A program made the translations under genes and the position numbers. Positions 1 through 7,196 of a stretch of DNA of 30,957 bases are shown here, in pieces (positions within the stretch are counted from its first letter, which is position 1; every line of letters starts with the position of its first letter). The notes beneath the pieces were generated by a model, which made no database searches, was not told the DNA's origin, and worked only from the letters and a program-made list of their open reading frames with translations. This stretch comes from CAYLZO01 sp964387775 (GTDB lineage Bacteria; Chloroflexota; Anaerolineae; JAAYZQ01): positions 1 to 30,957 of the forward strand of contig CAYLZO010000028.1 of the NCBI GenBank assembly GCA_964387775.1. The letters run 5' to 3'.

Positions 1-1904
1 ACACCGAGGTCGGCCTGCAACCCCTGGCCGAAGCCTACAGCCGCCAACTGCTGGCCGAGCTCGTGCCCGGCGCAGCGTTCGCGCCCCAGGCCCTGCGCGA
101 GATCCTGGACAAAACCGCCGGCAATCCCTTCTACCTGGAGGAGGTCGTCCGCTCGCTCATCGAGGACGGCGCCCTGGTGCCCGACGAGGACCGGCCCGGC
201 CGCTGGCTGGCCACCGCCCGCATCGCCGACATCCAGGTGCCTAGTTCACTGCAGGGCGCCATCCTGTCGCGTATCGACCGCCTGACCGAGGACGCCCGCC
301 AGGCGTTGCAGATGGCGGCCGTCATCGGCCGGCGCTTTGAGACGCAGGTGCTGTGGGGCCTCATCCGCGCCGAGGCCGAGCTGGATACCTGGCTGGCCCA
401 GTTGGAGCGCAGCGACCTGATCCGCCCCGCCGAGGTCGGCCCGGAGGCGGTCTATGCCTTCCCCGACGCCCTGGTGCAGGAGGTGGCCTACGAGAGCCTG
501 TTGGTCCAGCGCCGCCAGGACTTTCACCGCCGCGTCGGCGAGACGCTGGAAGAGATCTATGCCGGGCGGCTGGAGCAAGAGTGCGAGCTGCTGGCCTACC
601 ATTTCAGCCGCAGCGACGACCGGGCGCGGGCCATTAACTACCTGGCGATGGCGGGCCACAAGGCCCAGGCCGAGTACGCCAACGAGACGGCCGTCCGCCA
701 CTACACCGAGCTGCTGGCCCTGCTGGACGAGACGGACGAGACGTGGCAGCAGCGCTTCGACCTGCTGGCCCGCCGGCAGCAGGTCTACGGCCTGACCGGC
801 CAGCCCAAGGCTCGCGAGGCCGACCTGGAAGCGATGCTGGCCCTGGCCGAGGCCCACGGCGAGGAGATGCGCCGCTCCGACGCCCTCAACGAGCGGGCCG
901 ACCTCTATCAGTGGATGGGCCGCTACGACGAGGCCGTCGAGACCGCCGACCGGGCGCTGGGCCTCAAGACCGGGCTGGGCGACTCGCAGGGGCAGGCCCA
1001 GGCCCTGCACCAACTGGGCGTGGTGCGCTACTACCGGGGCGACTATGAGCAGGCACTGCCCCTGCTCCAGCGGGCCGTCGGCCTGTGGCAGGACCTGGAC
1101 GATGCCAAGGGCGAGGCCTGGAGCGCCATGTACCTGGGCATGATCCACTTTTTCCAGGGCGATTACGGCCAGGCGGCCCGCTTCCACGCCCGCGCCCTGG
1201 AGACCGCCCGGGCGCGCCAGGACTGGTTCCAGGAGGGCATCCACCTGACCAACCTGGCCCGCGTCGGCCTGCGCCTGGGCGAGTACGAGGCGGCCCTGGG
1301 CCAGTTCGAACAATCGCTGGAGATGAAGGCCCGCGTCGGCGACCGCACCGGCCAGGGGTTCTCCCGCTACTACGTCGGGCTGGCCCACGCCTACCTGGGC
1401 CGCTACGCCGAGGCCGAGGCCGCCTTCCGCGCCTCCCTCGACCTGCGGCGCCAGATCGGCGACGAGCGGGGCACCGGCTACAGCCTCTACGGGCTGGGGC
1501 TGGCGGCGCTGGGGCAAAGCGCGTTCGCCGAGGCGGCGGACTATTTCGAGCAGGCCCACGCCGTCTATGCCGAGCTGGGCCTCAAGGCCGAGGCCATCCT
1601 GGCGCTGTCGTACCTGGGCCAGGCGCGGCTGGGGCTGGAGGACCTGGCCGGCGCCGCCGACGCCTCCGAGCAGGCGATGGCCCTCCTGGCCGAGCAAAAG
1701 AGCACCGAGGAGGTGCAGCAGGTCTATTTCAACCACTACCGCCTGCTCGCCGCCCGGGACGACCCCGCCGCCGCCGACTTCCTGGAGGTGGCCCAGGCGG
1801 CGATGATGGATCAGGCCGGGCGCATCGGCGACGAGGCGCAGCGGGAGGCGTTCCTGGCAAAGGTGAAGGTCAATCGCGAGATCCAGGCGGCCTTCAATGG
1901 CTGA
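1..1904 (+). CDS. ATPase/TPR regulatory protein, 3' part only
   Basis: The reading frame is open from the window edge (codons in phase with position 3), so the gene starts upstream; an internal GTG at 63 is not a convincing start. The first ~200 visible residues match the end of the AAA-type ATPase module found in cyclase- and MalT/LuxR-like signalling proteins: a GNPFYLEEVVRSL motif, then ILSRIDRLTEDARQAL and an AAVIGRRF segment. From about nt 700 to 1800 the protein is a run of tetratricopeptide-like helical hairpins with repeated A..G..Y..A patterns (for example YRGDYEQALPLLQRAV and YLGRYAEAEAAFRASL). TPR arrays bind protein partners, so the product is probably a cytoplasmic signalling scaffold or regulator; the effector domain would be upstream and is not visible. 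Stop TGA at 1902. Function beyond this is not inferable. Confidence 0.85.
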   Translation, partial: TEVGLQPLAEAYSRQLLAELVPGAAFAPQALREILDKTAGNPFYLEEVVRSLIEDGALVPDEDRPGRWLATARIADIQVPSSLQGAILSRIDRLTEDARQALQMAAVIGRRFETQVLWGLIRAEAELDTWLAQLERSDLIRPAEVGPEAVYAFPDALVQEVAYESLLVQRRQDFHRRVGETLEEIYAGRLEQECELLAYHFSRSDDRARAINYLAMAGHKAQAEYANETAVRHYTELLALLDETDETWQQRFDLLARRQQVYGLTGQPKAREADLEAMLALAEAHGEEMRRSDALNERADLYQWMGRYDEAVETADRALGLKTGLGDSQGQAQALHQLGVVRYYRGDYEQALPLLQRAVGLWQDLDDAKGEAWSAMYLGMIHFFQGDYGQAARFHARALETARARQDWFQEGIHLTNLARVGLRLGEYEAALGQFEQSLEMKARVGDRTGQGFSRYYVGLAHAYLGRYAEAEAAFRASLDLRRQIGDERGTGYSLYGLGLAALGQSAFAEAADYFEQAHAVYAELGLKAEAILALSYLGQARLGLEDLAGAADASEQAMALLAEQKSTEEVQQVYFNHYRLLAARDDPAAADFLEVAQAAMMDQAGRIGDEAQREAFLAKVKVNREIQAAFNG

Positions 1905-1932
1905 TGTGCACAGGGAATCAGTATTGAAATGC

Positions 1933-2006
1933 GTCATTGCGAGCGCAGCGAAGCAATCCCCTACTACCGAATCGGAGATTGCTTCGTCGCTAGTGCTCGC
2001 AATGAC
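1933..2006. repeat. Imperfect palindrome (GTCATTGCGAG family)
   Basis: The left arm GTCATTGCGAGC at 1933 continues into GAAGCAATC, and the right arm GATTGCTTCG at 1977 runs to GCTCGCAATGAC ending at 2006. The arms are about 26-30 bp with a short unpaired centre. This arm sequence resembles a REP-like intergenic palindrome common in many bacterial genomes (recalled, not searched). It follows the TPR gene stop by about 30 bp and could act as a 3'-end hairpin, although no T-run follows. Confidence 0.8.
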
Positions 2007-2043
2007 GACCTTGCCTGAGCCCTGCTGATGTGCCATCGAGGCA

Positions 2044-2072
2044 TTGCCTGGACCTGGGTTCCGTGTTATAAT
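2044..2072 (+). promoter_or_regulatory. Sigma-70 type promoter of the toxin-antitoxin-like pair
   Basis: TTGCCT at 2044-2049, a 17-bp spacer and TATAAT at 2067-2072. Transcription would start near 2079, just ahead of the Shine-Dalgarno of the next gene, giving a leader of about 18 nt. Confidence 0.75.
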
Positions 2073-2096
2073 GTCACCCGGAAAGAGGTGAAAACT

Positions 2097-2501
2097 ATGG
2101 CCACAGGTATCCGAATCGACAACGGCAGCGTGGTGATCCCGCTGGAGTTGCTGGATTCTGCAGACGAGGGGCTCGCCGTCCTGACCCTGGCGCGGGGCGC
2201 GTTCCTGGTGATGCGCGCCGAAATGCTCGACGCGCTTCCCCGCCAGCGGCTGCTGGATTTCAGCCGTACGGCGCAGAACGTCGAGAGATCGCGTTCCGAA
2301 ACGAGTAGTGCCTTTACACCACGGAAACAACGAGCGTTGGACCTGCTGCACAAACGGGGGTACACTGTCTCCGGCGGGCTGGAATATGGGCTTGAGGACA
2401 TGGCCGCTTCAGACATTACGCTGGAGCAGGTGTGGCAAGGACTATCCACGATGGATGGCTCACTGGCTGAAGAAGTGCTGGCTGAGCGGGACGAAAGATA
2501 G
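2097..2501 (+). CDS. Putative antitoxin of a VapBC-like module
   Basis: A 134-residue protein. ATG at 2097 is preceded by GAGGTG at 2085-2090 with 6 nt spacing and lies just after a strong promoter; an upstream in-frame start at 2028 would precede that promoter and is rejected. The N-terminus (TGIRIDNGSVVIPLELLDSA) has a short beta-rich look compatible with an AbrB-like or other antitoxin DNA-binding fold, but I recognise no definite family. The C-terminal half is charged and helical, ending LAEEVLAERDER, as expected of a toxin-binding tail. Its stop codon overlaps the GTG start of the PIN-domain gene by one base (TAGTG), so translation is coupled. Antitoxin function is inferred mainly from this arrangement. 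Confidence 0.7.
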   Translation: MATGIRIDNGSVVIPLELLDSADEGLAVLTLARGAFLVMRAEMLDALPRQRLLDFSRTAQNVERSRSETSSAFTPRKQRALDLLHKRGYTVSGGLEYGLEDMAASDITLEQVWQGLSTMDGSLAEEVLAERDER

Positions 2502-2916
2502 TGGCTTTCTACTTCTTTGATACGAGTGACCTGGTCAAGCGGTATCACCTCGAGCGTGGTTCGGACCGGATCAACACCATCTTTGACGAGCCGGACAGTA
2601 CCTTGATCATCTCGGAACTGGCGATCGTCGAACTGGCGTCGGCCCTCCAACGCAAACGGAACCGAGGGGAGATCAGCGTGGAAGCCATGAACGATGCGCT
2701 GGCCCGCTTTGCCACCGATGCCCTCCGCGACCTGGTCGTGGCTGGTTTCCGGTCCGGTCACATTCAGCGCGCCAGGGACCTGGTCTTGGACTCAGACGCT
2801 GGATGCCTTGCACTTGGCCTCCGCGTCGGAGTGTGTTCGTCTGTGCAGATGCCCGACTGCGGCAGGCCGCCTCAAGCCTGAACCTGGATGTTTTGGATCC
2901 AGAGGAAGCTGCGTAG
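2501..2916 (+). pseudogene. PIN-domain (VapC-like) toxin broken by two frameshifts
   Basis: GTG at 2501 begins MAFYFFDTSDLVKRY, the first PIN motif with Asp7; ELAIVELASAL supplies the second acidic position. Near 2789-2795 the frame breaks: the expected third motif QTLDALHLASASE continues in the +1 frame. Near 2827-2833 it shifts again, and VFVCADARLRQAA (fourth motif) runs in the remaining frame to TAG at 2914-2916. Stitched together the gene gives about 138 residues, normal for VapC ribonucleases, which cleave tRNA or rRNA at a Mg2+ site built from these acids. The uncorrected first frame runs on to a stop at 2879-2881 and lacks the last two acidic motifs. Either the toxin is dead while its antitoxin survives, or the assembly has two indels here. 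Confidence 0.8.
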
Positions 2917-2940
2917 AGCCAAGGAATTCAGGCCAGAACG

Positions 2941-2970
2941 AACCGGGCGGAGTCGCTCCGCCCGGTTTTT
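2941..2970. terminator. Bidirectional rho-independent terminator
   Basis: AACCGGGCGGAG (2941-2952), loop TCG, CTCCGCCCGGTT (2956-2967), then TTT. A perfect 12-bp GC-rich stem between two convergent genes, with A residues on the other side so that it can serve both strands. Confidence 0.85.
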
Positions 2971-2971
2971 C

Positions 2972-5326
2972 TCATCGCACCACCAGCCACGCCCCCGCAT
3001 AAGCCACCGCAGCCGCGACCAACACCCCCGTAAACCCCGCCGACAGGGCGACCATCGCCGCCAGGATCGAGGCCAGCACCGAGGCACAGCCGTTGACGGC
3101 CCAGGCCCAGGGCACCAGCCCCGGCGCCCGCGCCTCCAGCCAGGCCAGCCCGCCGGGAAAGGCCGTGCCCATCAGCACGCCCAGCGGCGCCAGGCCGAGC
3201 CCCGTCGCCAGCAGGCGCACCGCTAGCGGCGCGCCCAGCAGCGCCTGGAAAAGCAACGGCAGCCCCAGCGGATAGAGCAGGATCAACACCGCCAGCAGCG
3301 GCAGCGTCCGGCAAACCGGCAGCCGGGGCGCGGCCAGGCTGCCCAGCCCGGAAAAGAGCAGCACCGAGGCGGCCACCGCCGCAAAGGCATAGACCGGCTG
3401 CCCCAGGAAGAGGATGAAGCGCTGCATCAGCGGGATCTCGACGAACAGAAAGCCCAGCCCCAGCAGCCCAAAGTAGCCCAAAGACCTGACAAGTTGGGCG
3501 TCGCCCAACCTGTCAGGTCTTTGGGCGGCCAGCGGCAGCAGGATCAGCGCCCCCGACGTCACCAGCGCTACGGCCAGCAGCGCCACCAGCAAGAAATAGC
3601 CGCTGCCGCCCCACGGCTGCCAGGTCCTGCCCAATTGCTGGAGCACGGCCCGCGTCTGGCTCCACCGGAAAAAGTGGAAGAAAAAGGGCCGGTCGTCGGT
3701 GGGCGGGCGGACGTCGTAGGTCGTTTCGGCGTAGAGGCGCTCGGGGTTGGCCAGCAATTGCTGGAAGGCGCGATAGTAGACCGGCTCGTCGAGCACGTTG
3801 TACCGGTTGGCCTCGGCTTCGGCCAGGCCGGGCAGGGCGACCAGGTCGAGGCTCAGCTTCTCGGCAAAGGCGCGCACGGCCGCCAGCTCGTCGGGCGTCC
3901 AGGCGCCGTCTTTGACCAGGAGCAGGCCCACCTGCCAGTCGCGGAGCACGACGAGTTGGGCCGCAGGGTCGGCGGCACCGGAGCGGCGCAGTGCCTCGAC
4001 GGCGACGGCCCCGGCACGCAGGGTCTCGCTGGGCGGCAGTTGCAGCCAGCGCTCGACGAGCAGCAGGCCGCCCGGCTCCAGCCGTGCCAGGTAATCCTGG
4101 AAGGCCTCGACGGTCAGGTCGTAGCGCTCGCCCAGGCTGTAGGCGCCGGAGGTGACGGGCCGGTAGCCGTCGGTCAGGGCCAGGTGGACGACGTCGAATG
4201 CCTCGTCGCTGCGGCGGGCATAGCTGCGCCCCTCCTCGAACTCGACCGCCACCCGCTCCGCCGCGTAGGCGCCGCCCGCCGCCTCGACCACCAGCCGGTT
4301 GCGCTCCGCGGCCACCGCCGAGGCCGCCCCCTGGCTCAGCGCCACCCACAGGTCCAGGCCGCCCCGGGGCTCCACCACCAGCGCCCGCCCTCCCGGCCGC
4401 AATCGATAGGCCAGCGTCACCGGCAGATAATCCGTGAAATCCTGCAAAGCGTCATCCTGAGTCTGTCGAAGGGTTGTTGTCCTAACCACCGCCGACAGAT
4501 CATCCCCGTCCACAAACAACCCATCCTGCGCCGGCAGCTCCCCCGGATACCCCAAGCTCAGCCCCGGCGCCGAGCGGATGGCCGAGCTCGCCACCCGGTC
4601 CACCCGCGAGAAGGCGTTCCACCGCTGCCAGACGATCTCGGCGTCGGGAAAGCGAAGGACCTGGCTCAGGGATTTGTAGGGCGAGAGGCGGAGATGGAGG
4701 ACGGCGGGTGGGAACCAGGCCAAGAGGAGCAGCAAGCAACAAGCAGCGAGCAGCAAGAGTTTGTTTCGGATACTGGATATTGGATATTGGAAGGTGAAGG
4801 CGGCGAGGAGACCGAGGGCGGCGATGATGAGGACGGTGCCCTCGCCGGCGAGGGGCAGGGCCAGCAGCGGCAGCAGCCCGCCCAGCGCCGAGCCGAGCAG
4901 GTTGGCGGCGTAGAGGCGGTTGGCGCGCCGGGGATGGGCGCTCAATAGCAGGCCGGTGACGAGCCCGGCGCAGAAAAAGGGCACGGTCAGCGCCAGGTAG
5001 TAGAGGACCAGGTAAACGAGCTGCACCCGCTCCCAGGCGATGCGGTAGGAGTCGAAGGGCAGGTGGTTCATGGCCAGATAGGCGCCGACGACGGCCGCGG
5101 CGAACAGGGCCGACAGGCTCGCGGCGCGGCGGGCGGTGGGCGGCTCGGTCCAGCGGGGGCGCAGGCTCAGGGCCGTGCCGCTGGCGCCAAAGCCCAGCAG
5201 CGCCACGCTGACGGCCAGAAAGGCAAAGTGGTACCACTGGGTGACGGAGAAAAGCCGGGTGAGGGTGATCTCGAAGGCCAGCGCGGCGGCGGAGAGGAGG
5301 ACGAGGCCTAGATAGGTAGAAGCCAT
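2972..5326 (-). CDS. Multi-pass membrane protein with spermidine-synthase-like methyltransferase core
   Basis: A 784-residue protein from ATG at 5326, chosen for the AAGG about 10 nt upstream; a GTG 30 nt earlier is possible. The N-terminal ~210 residues form hydrophobic segments beginning TYLGLVLLSAAALAFEITLT, typical of the 'fused MFS/spermidine synthase' family. The middle (about residues 290-480) looks like a Rossmann SAM-type domain (RALVVEPRGGLDLWVALSQG; FDVVHLALTDG). The last ~220 residues are again membrane-spanning (GLLGLGFLFVEIPLMQRFI). The family is thought to carry a spermine/spermidine-synthase-like fold at the membrane; the substrate is unknown. Oddly, at least three repeat-type DNA segments are read in frame: 3480-3522, 4451-4473 and 4724-4790. 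The frame stays open through all of them. It converges on the vapC-like gene across a shared terminator. Confidence 0.85.
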   Translation of the reverse strand: MASTYLGLVLLSAAALAFEITLTRLFSVTQWYHFAFLAVSVALLGFGASGTALSLRPRWTEPPTARRAASLSALFAAAVVGAYLAMNHLPFDSYRIAWERVQLVYLVLYYLALTVPFFCAGLVTGLLLSAHPRRANRLYAANLLGSALGGLLPLLALPLAGEGTVLIIAALGLLAAFTFQYPISSIRNKLLLLAACCLLLLLAWFPPAVLHLRLSPYKSLSQVLRFPDAEIVWQRWNAFSRVDRVASSAIRSAPGLSLGYPGELPAQDGLFVDGDDLSAVVRTTTLRQTQDDALQDFTDYLPVTLAYRLRPGGRALVVEPRGGLDLWVALSQGAASAVAAERNRLVVEAAGGAYAAERVAVEFEEGRSYARRSDEAFDVVHLALTDGYRPVTSGAYSLGERYDLTVEAFQDYLARLEPGGLLLVERWLQLPPSETLRAGAVAVEALRRSGAADPAAQLVVLRDWQVGLLLVKDGAWTPDELAAVRAFAEKLSLDLVALPGLAEAEANRYNVLDEPVYYRAFQQLLANPERLYAETTYDVRPPTDDRPFFFHFFRWSQTRAVLQQLGRTWQPWGGSGYFLLVALLAVALVTSGALILLPLAAQRPDRLGDAQLVRSLGYFGLLGLGFLFVEIPLMQRFILFLGQPVYAFAAVAASVLLFSGLGSLAAPRLPVCRTLPLLAVLILLYPLGLPLLFQALLGAPLAVRLLATGLGLAPLGVLMGTAFPGGLAWLEARAPGLVPWAWAVNGCASVLASILAAMVALSAGFTGVLVAAAVAYAGAWLVVR
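3480..3522. repeat. 43-bp palindrome inside a coding frame (AAAGACCTGACA family)
   Basis: AAAGACCTGACAAGTTGGGC reads into its own reverse complement ending TGTCAGGTCTTT, with one mismatched pair and almost no loop. It lies in frame in the membrane methyltransferase-like gene, encoding RPDRLGDAQLVRSL in a loop between two predicted membrane segments. Confidence 0.9.
4451..4473 (-). repeat. Half of a CCTTCGACAGACTCAGGATGAC-type repeat, in frame
   Basis: On the minus strand the segment reads CCCTTCGACAGACTCAGG and ends ATGAC, resembling one arm of a dispersed palindrome known from many bacterial genomes (recalled, not searched). It encodes TLRQTQDD within the membrane methyltransferase-like protein. 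The second arm is not present nearby. Confidence 0.6.
4724..4790 (-). repeat. Two repeat-like segments forming part of a membrane helix
   Basis: Positions 4724-4759 are a low-complexity GCTGCT/TGTTGCTTGC tract (minus strand) encoding LLLLAACCLLLLLA, a ready-made hydrophobic helix. Positions 4768-4790 are CCAATATCCAATATCCAGTA on the minus strand, encoding FQYPISS, and match the arms of palindromes at 16980-17034 and 22975-23029. Both are far more AT-rich or repetitive than the flanking codons. Confidence 0.75.
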
Positions 5327-5396
5327 CTCGTGCCTTGGACAAGCGGTCGAGTCCACACGTAATGCGGATGGCTGTCAGCCACGGGTGCCCAATCAA

Positions 5397-5825
5397 TCAT
5401 TTCAGCGGGGGATGCCACCCGGCAATGACCCAGCGGCGGCGCGCCCTCACCAGATACTCATTGTTGAGATGCAGGGCGACGACCGTGGCTCGACCACAGA
5501 CACTTTGCCCGACGACCAATGTCCCGTCCTCGCTCCAGCCGAAATGCTCGGGCCAACTCTGATGGCGAGGGTTGAAGAGGGGAACTCGCTCGCCGCTTTC
5601 TGGGTCGGTGGCGTGGGTCTTGGTTGCCTTGTGGCCGTTACACAATGGGCAAGCCAGCCAGAGATTGTCCTGCGTGGAAGAGCCGCCGGCTGCATAGGGG
5701 ACAATGTGCTCGACGTGCATGGGCATCGCCGTGTAGCTCTGCGGGGTCAAGCAGTAGCCACACCGATGGCTTGCCTCAGCCGCCACTTTTTCGCGAAGGG
5801 TCTGGGGGATGTAGGGACGGGCCAC
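5397..5825 (-). CDS. HNH endonuclease-family protein
   Basis: A 142-residue protein starting at GTG 5825, with GAGG about 8 nt upstream. The N-terminus ARPYIPQTLREKV leads into a first zinc pair CGYC (Cys22, Cys25), then MHVEHIVPYAAGGSS with the catalytic-type His40, Asn54 in QDNLWLACPLC, a second Cys pair (59, 62) and HK at 65-66. This is a complete beta-beta-alpha-metal HNH core. These enzymes cut DNA, but the cellular role of this short stand-alone subfamily is not known to me. It lies 10 bp after the small RHH-like gene and is co-transcribed with it. I recall the same two-gene pairing from many Chloroflexota and cyanobacterial genomes. Confidence 0.85.
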   Translation of the reverse strand: MARPYIPQTLREKVAAEASHRCGYCLTPQSYTAMPMHVEHIVPYAAGGSSTQDNLWLACPLCNGHKATKTHATDPESGERVPLFNPRHQSWPEHFGWSEDGTLVVGQSVCGRATVVALHLNNEYLVRARRRWVIAGWHPPLK

Positions 5826-5835
5826 GCCGACGACC

Positions 5836-6252
5836 TCAATCCTCCTGCATGGGGACGCGATACCCTCGCCGGGCCAGGAGAAGGTAGGCGTGGGCCTTGC
5901 GCACCGTCAGCCGGCCGTACGCTGTCAGTAGTTTCTGTAAGCGACCATGCTCAGCGTCTGTCAACTCACCGGCACCCTGGCGATCCAGCAATTTGTGCAT
6001 CTCGGCCTGTTCAGTGTCCGTCATCTCTGCCCGCGCTTCTCGCCATAGGGCCGCATCATCGAGGCTGGACAGCCAGGCCAGCTCCTGCGCATCCTCTGGC
6101 GGCACGTCGTCGAGCGGGGGCAGAATGTGGGCCAAGCTATCTTCCAACACCGTAGCCAACGGCTTTCTGGTCGCCTCCGCCACCTGGCGGGCAGAACGAT
6201 AGAGCGAGCCAGAAAGCTCAACGGTGACCGTTTGTGTCGTTTGAACGCTCAT
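5836..6252 (-). CDS. Small RHH-like protein paired with the HNH nuclease
   Basis: A 138-residue protein from ATG 6252 with GAGGAGCAGG just upstream. The first ~45 residues (TVTVELSGSLYRSARQVAEATR then PLATVLEDSLAHIL) look like a ribbon-helix-helix strand and helices, the fold of many antitoxins and small repressors. The rest is charged and helical (DDAALWREARAEMTDTEQAEM; LTVRKAHAYLLLARRGYRVP). No named function is known to me. Its strong promoter, its position first in the pair and the RHH-like start suggest it binds DNA or its nuclease partner and autoregulates; this is inference. The C-terminal LARRGYRVP ending is a recognisable hallmark of this family as I recall it. Confidence 0.75.
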   Translation of the reverse strand: MSVQTTQTVTVELSGSLYRSARQVAEATRKPLATVLEDSLAHILPPLDDVPPEDAQELAWLSSLDDAALWREARAEMTDTEQAEMHKLLDRQGAGELTDAEHGRLQKLLTAYGRLTVRKAHAYLLLARRGYRVPMQED

Positions 6253-6303
6253 ACCTGCTCCTCACATCATCCAGCACATGTTCTGCCATTCAAAACCAAC
6301 TGA

Positions 6304-6332
6304 ATTGTACCACACCTGTTGTGCCGCGTCAA
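6304..6332 (-). promoter_or_regulatory. Promoter of the RHH/HNH pair
   Basis: On the minus strand TTGACG (6332-6327), 17-bp spacer, TACAAT (6309-6304). It lies between the parB stop and the RHH-like gene, so the pair has its own near-consensus promoter. Confidence 0.75.
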
Positions 6333-6344
6333 TAGGCCCGCGAG

Positions 6345-7196
6345 TCAGCCTGCTCCCACAATCACGTCGTAAATCGCCTGCAACTCTTCTTCCGAGTAAA
6401 AGTGGATGACCACCCGGCCCCGGCCCTTCTGGTTGCGGTGTAGGTTGACCTTGGTGCCCAGCGAGGCCCGGAAATCGGCCTCCAGCGCCTGGAGCTCGGG
6501 CGGGGCCGGTGGCTTGGGCGGCTTTTCGGCCGGCTCGGCCTTGAGGCGGCGGACCAGCTCCTCCGTCTGGCGCACGCTGAGCGCCTGCTTGACCACGGTT
6601 TTGAGCGCCGCCACCTGGGCCTCGGGCGTGGGCAGGGCCAGCAAGGCGCGGGCGTGGCCCTCGGAGATGGCGCCGTCGGCCAGGGCCTGCTGGACCTCGG
6701 CCGGCAGTTTGAGCAGGCGCAGGGTGTTGGTCACGGCCACGCGGCTCTTGCCCACCCGCTCGGCCACCTGCGCCTGGGTCAGCCCGAACTCGTCGACGAG
6801 CTGCTGGAAGGCGGCCGCCTCCTCCAGGGGGTTGAGGTCGGCGCGCTGGATGTTTTCCACCAGGGCCAGCTCCAGCACCTGCTGGGGTGTGGCCTCTTTG
6901 ACCAGGACCGGCACCGTCGCCAGCCCGGCCCGGCGCGCCGCTTGCCAGCGCCGCTCGCCGGCGATGAGCTGGTAGCGCTCCGGCCCCTGCCGGGTGACGA
7001 CCAGCGGCTGGATCAAGCCGTGTTCGCGGATCGAGGCCGCCAGTTCGTCCAGCGCCTCGGGGTCGAGGGCGGTGCGGGGCTGCATCGGGTTAGGCGTGAT
7101 GGCCGCCACGGGTACCTGGGCCACGCCCCCGGCCGGCACCTCCGCCACCGGAATCAACGCCTCCAGCCCCTTGCCCAGCCCACGTCGTCGGCTCAT
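6345..7196 (-). CDS. parB: Chromosome-partitioning protein ParB
   Basis: A 283-residue protein starting at ATG 7196; a much longer open frame upstream is only the shadow of parA. Order: GLGKGLEALIP N-terminus; ParB/Srx CTPase-clamp domain from about residue 27 (VAAITPNPMQPR) with IAGERRWQAARRAGL; the central helix-turn-helix domain FGLTQAQVAERVGKSRVAVT that binds parS; a Pro-rich linker (EKPPKPPAPP); and a C-terminal dimerisation domain. ParB loads on parS, spreads as a CTP-dependent clamp and with ParA segregates the origin region. Its start overlaps the parA stop by 4 bp (ATGA), so the two are translationally coupled. Confidence 0.95.
   Translation of the reverse strand: MSRRRGLGKGLEALIPVAEVPAGGVAQVPVAAITPNPMQPRTALDPEALDELAASIREHGLIQPLVVTRQGPERYQLIAGERRWQAARRAGLATVPVLVKEATPQQVLELALVENIQRADLNPLEEAAAFQQLVDEFGLTQAQVAERVGKSRVAVTNTLRLLKLPAEVQQALADGAISEGHARALLALPTPEAQVAALKTVVKQALSVRQTEELVRRLKAEPAEKPPKPPAPPELQALEADFRASLGTKVNLHRNQKGRGRVVIHFYSEEELQAIYDVIVGAG

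Noticed and set aside
246..2351. A 701-codon open frame on the minus strand
   Set aside because: It is antisense to the TPR gene and runs into the antitoxin gene. High-GC codon bias keeps it open; the product is low-complexity Gln/Gly/Leu/Val with no domain.
3494..4948. A 484-codon plus-strand frame antisense to the membrane methyltransferase-like gene
   Set aside because: The minus-strand protein has clear membrane and SAM-domain features; the plus-strand product is Gln/Gly/Ala-rich shadow sequence.
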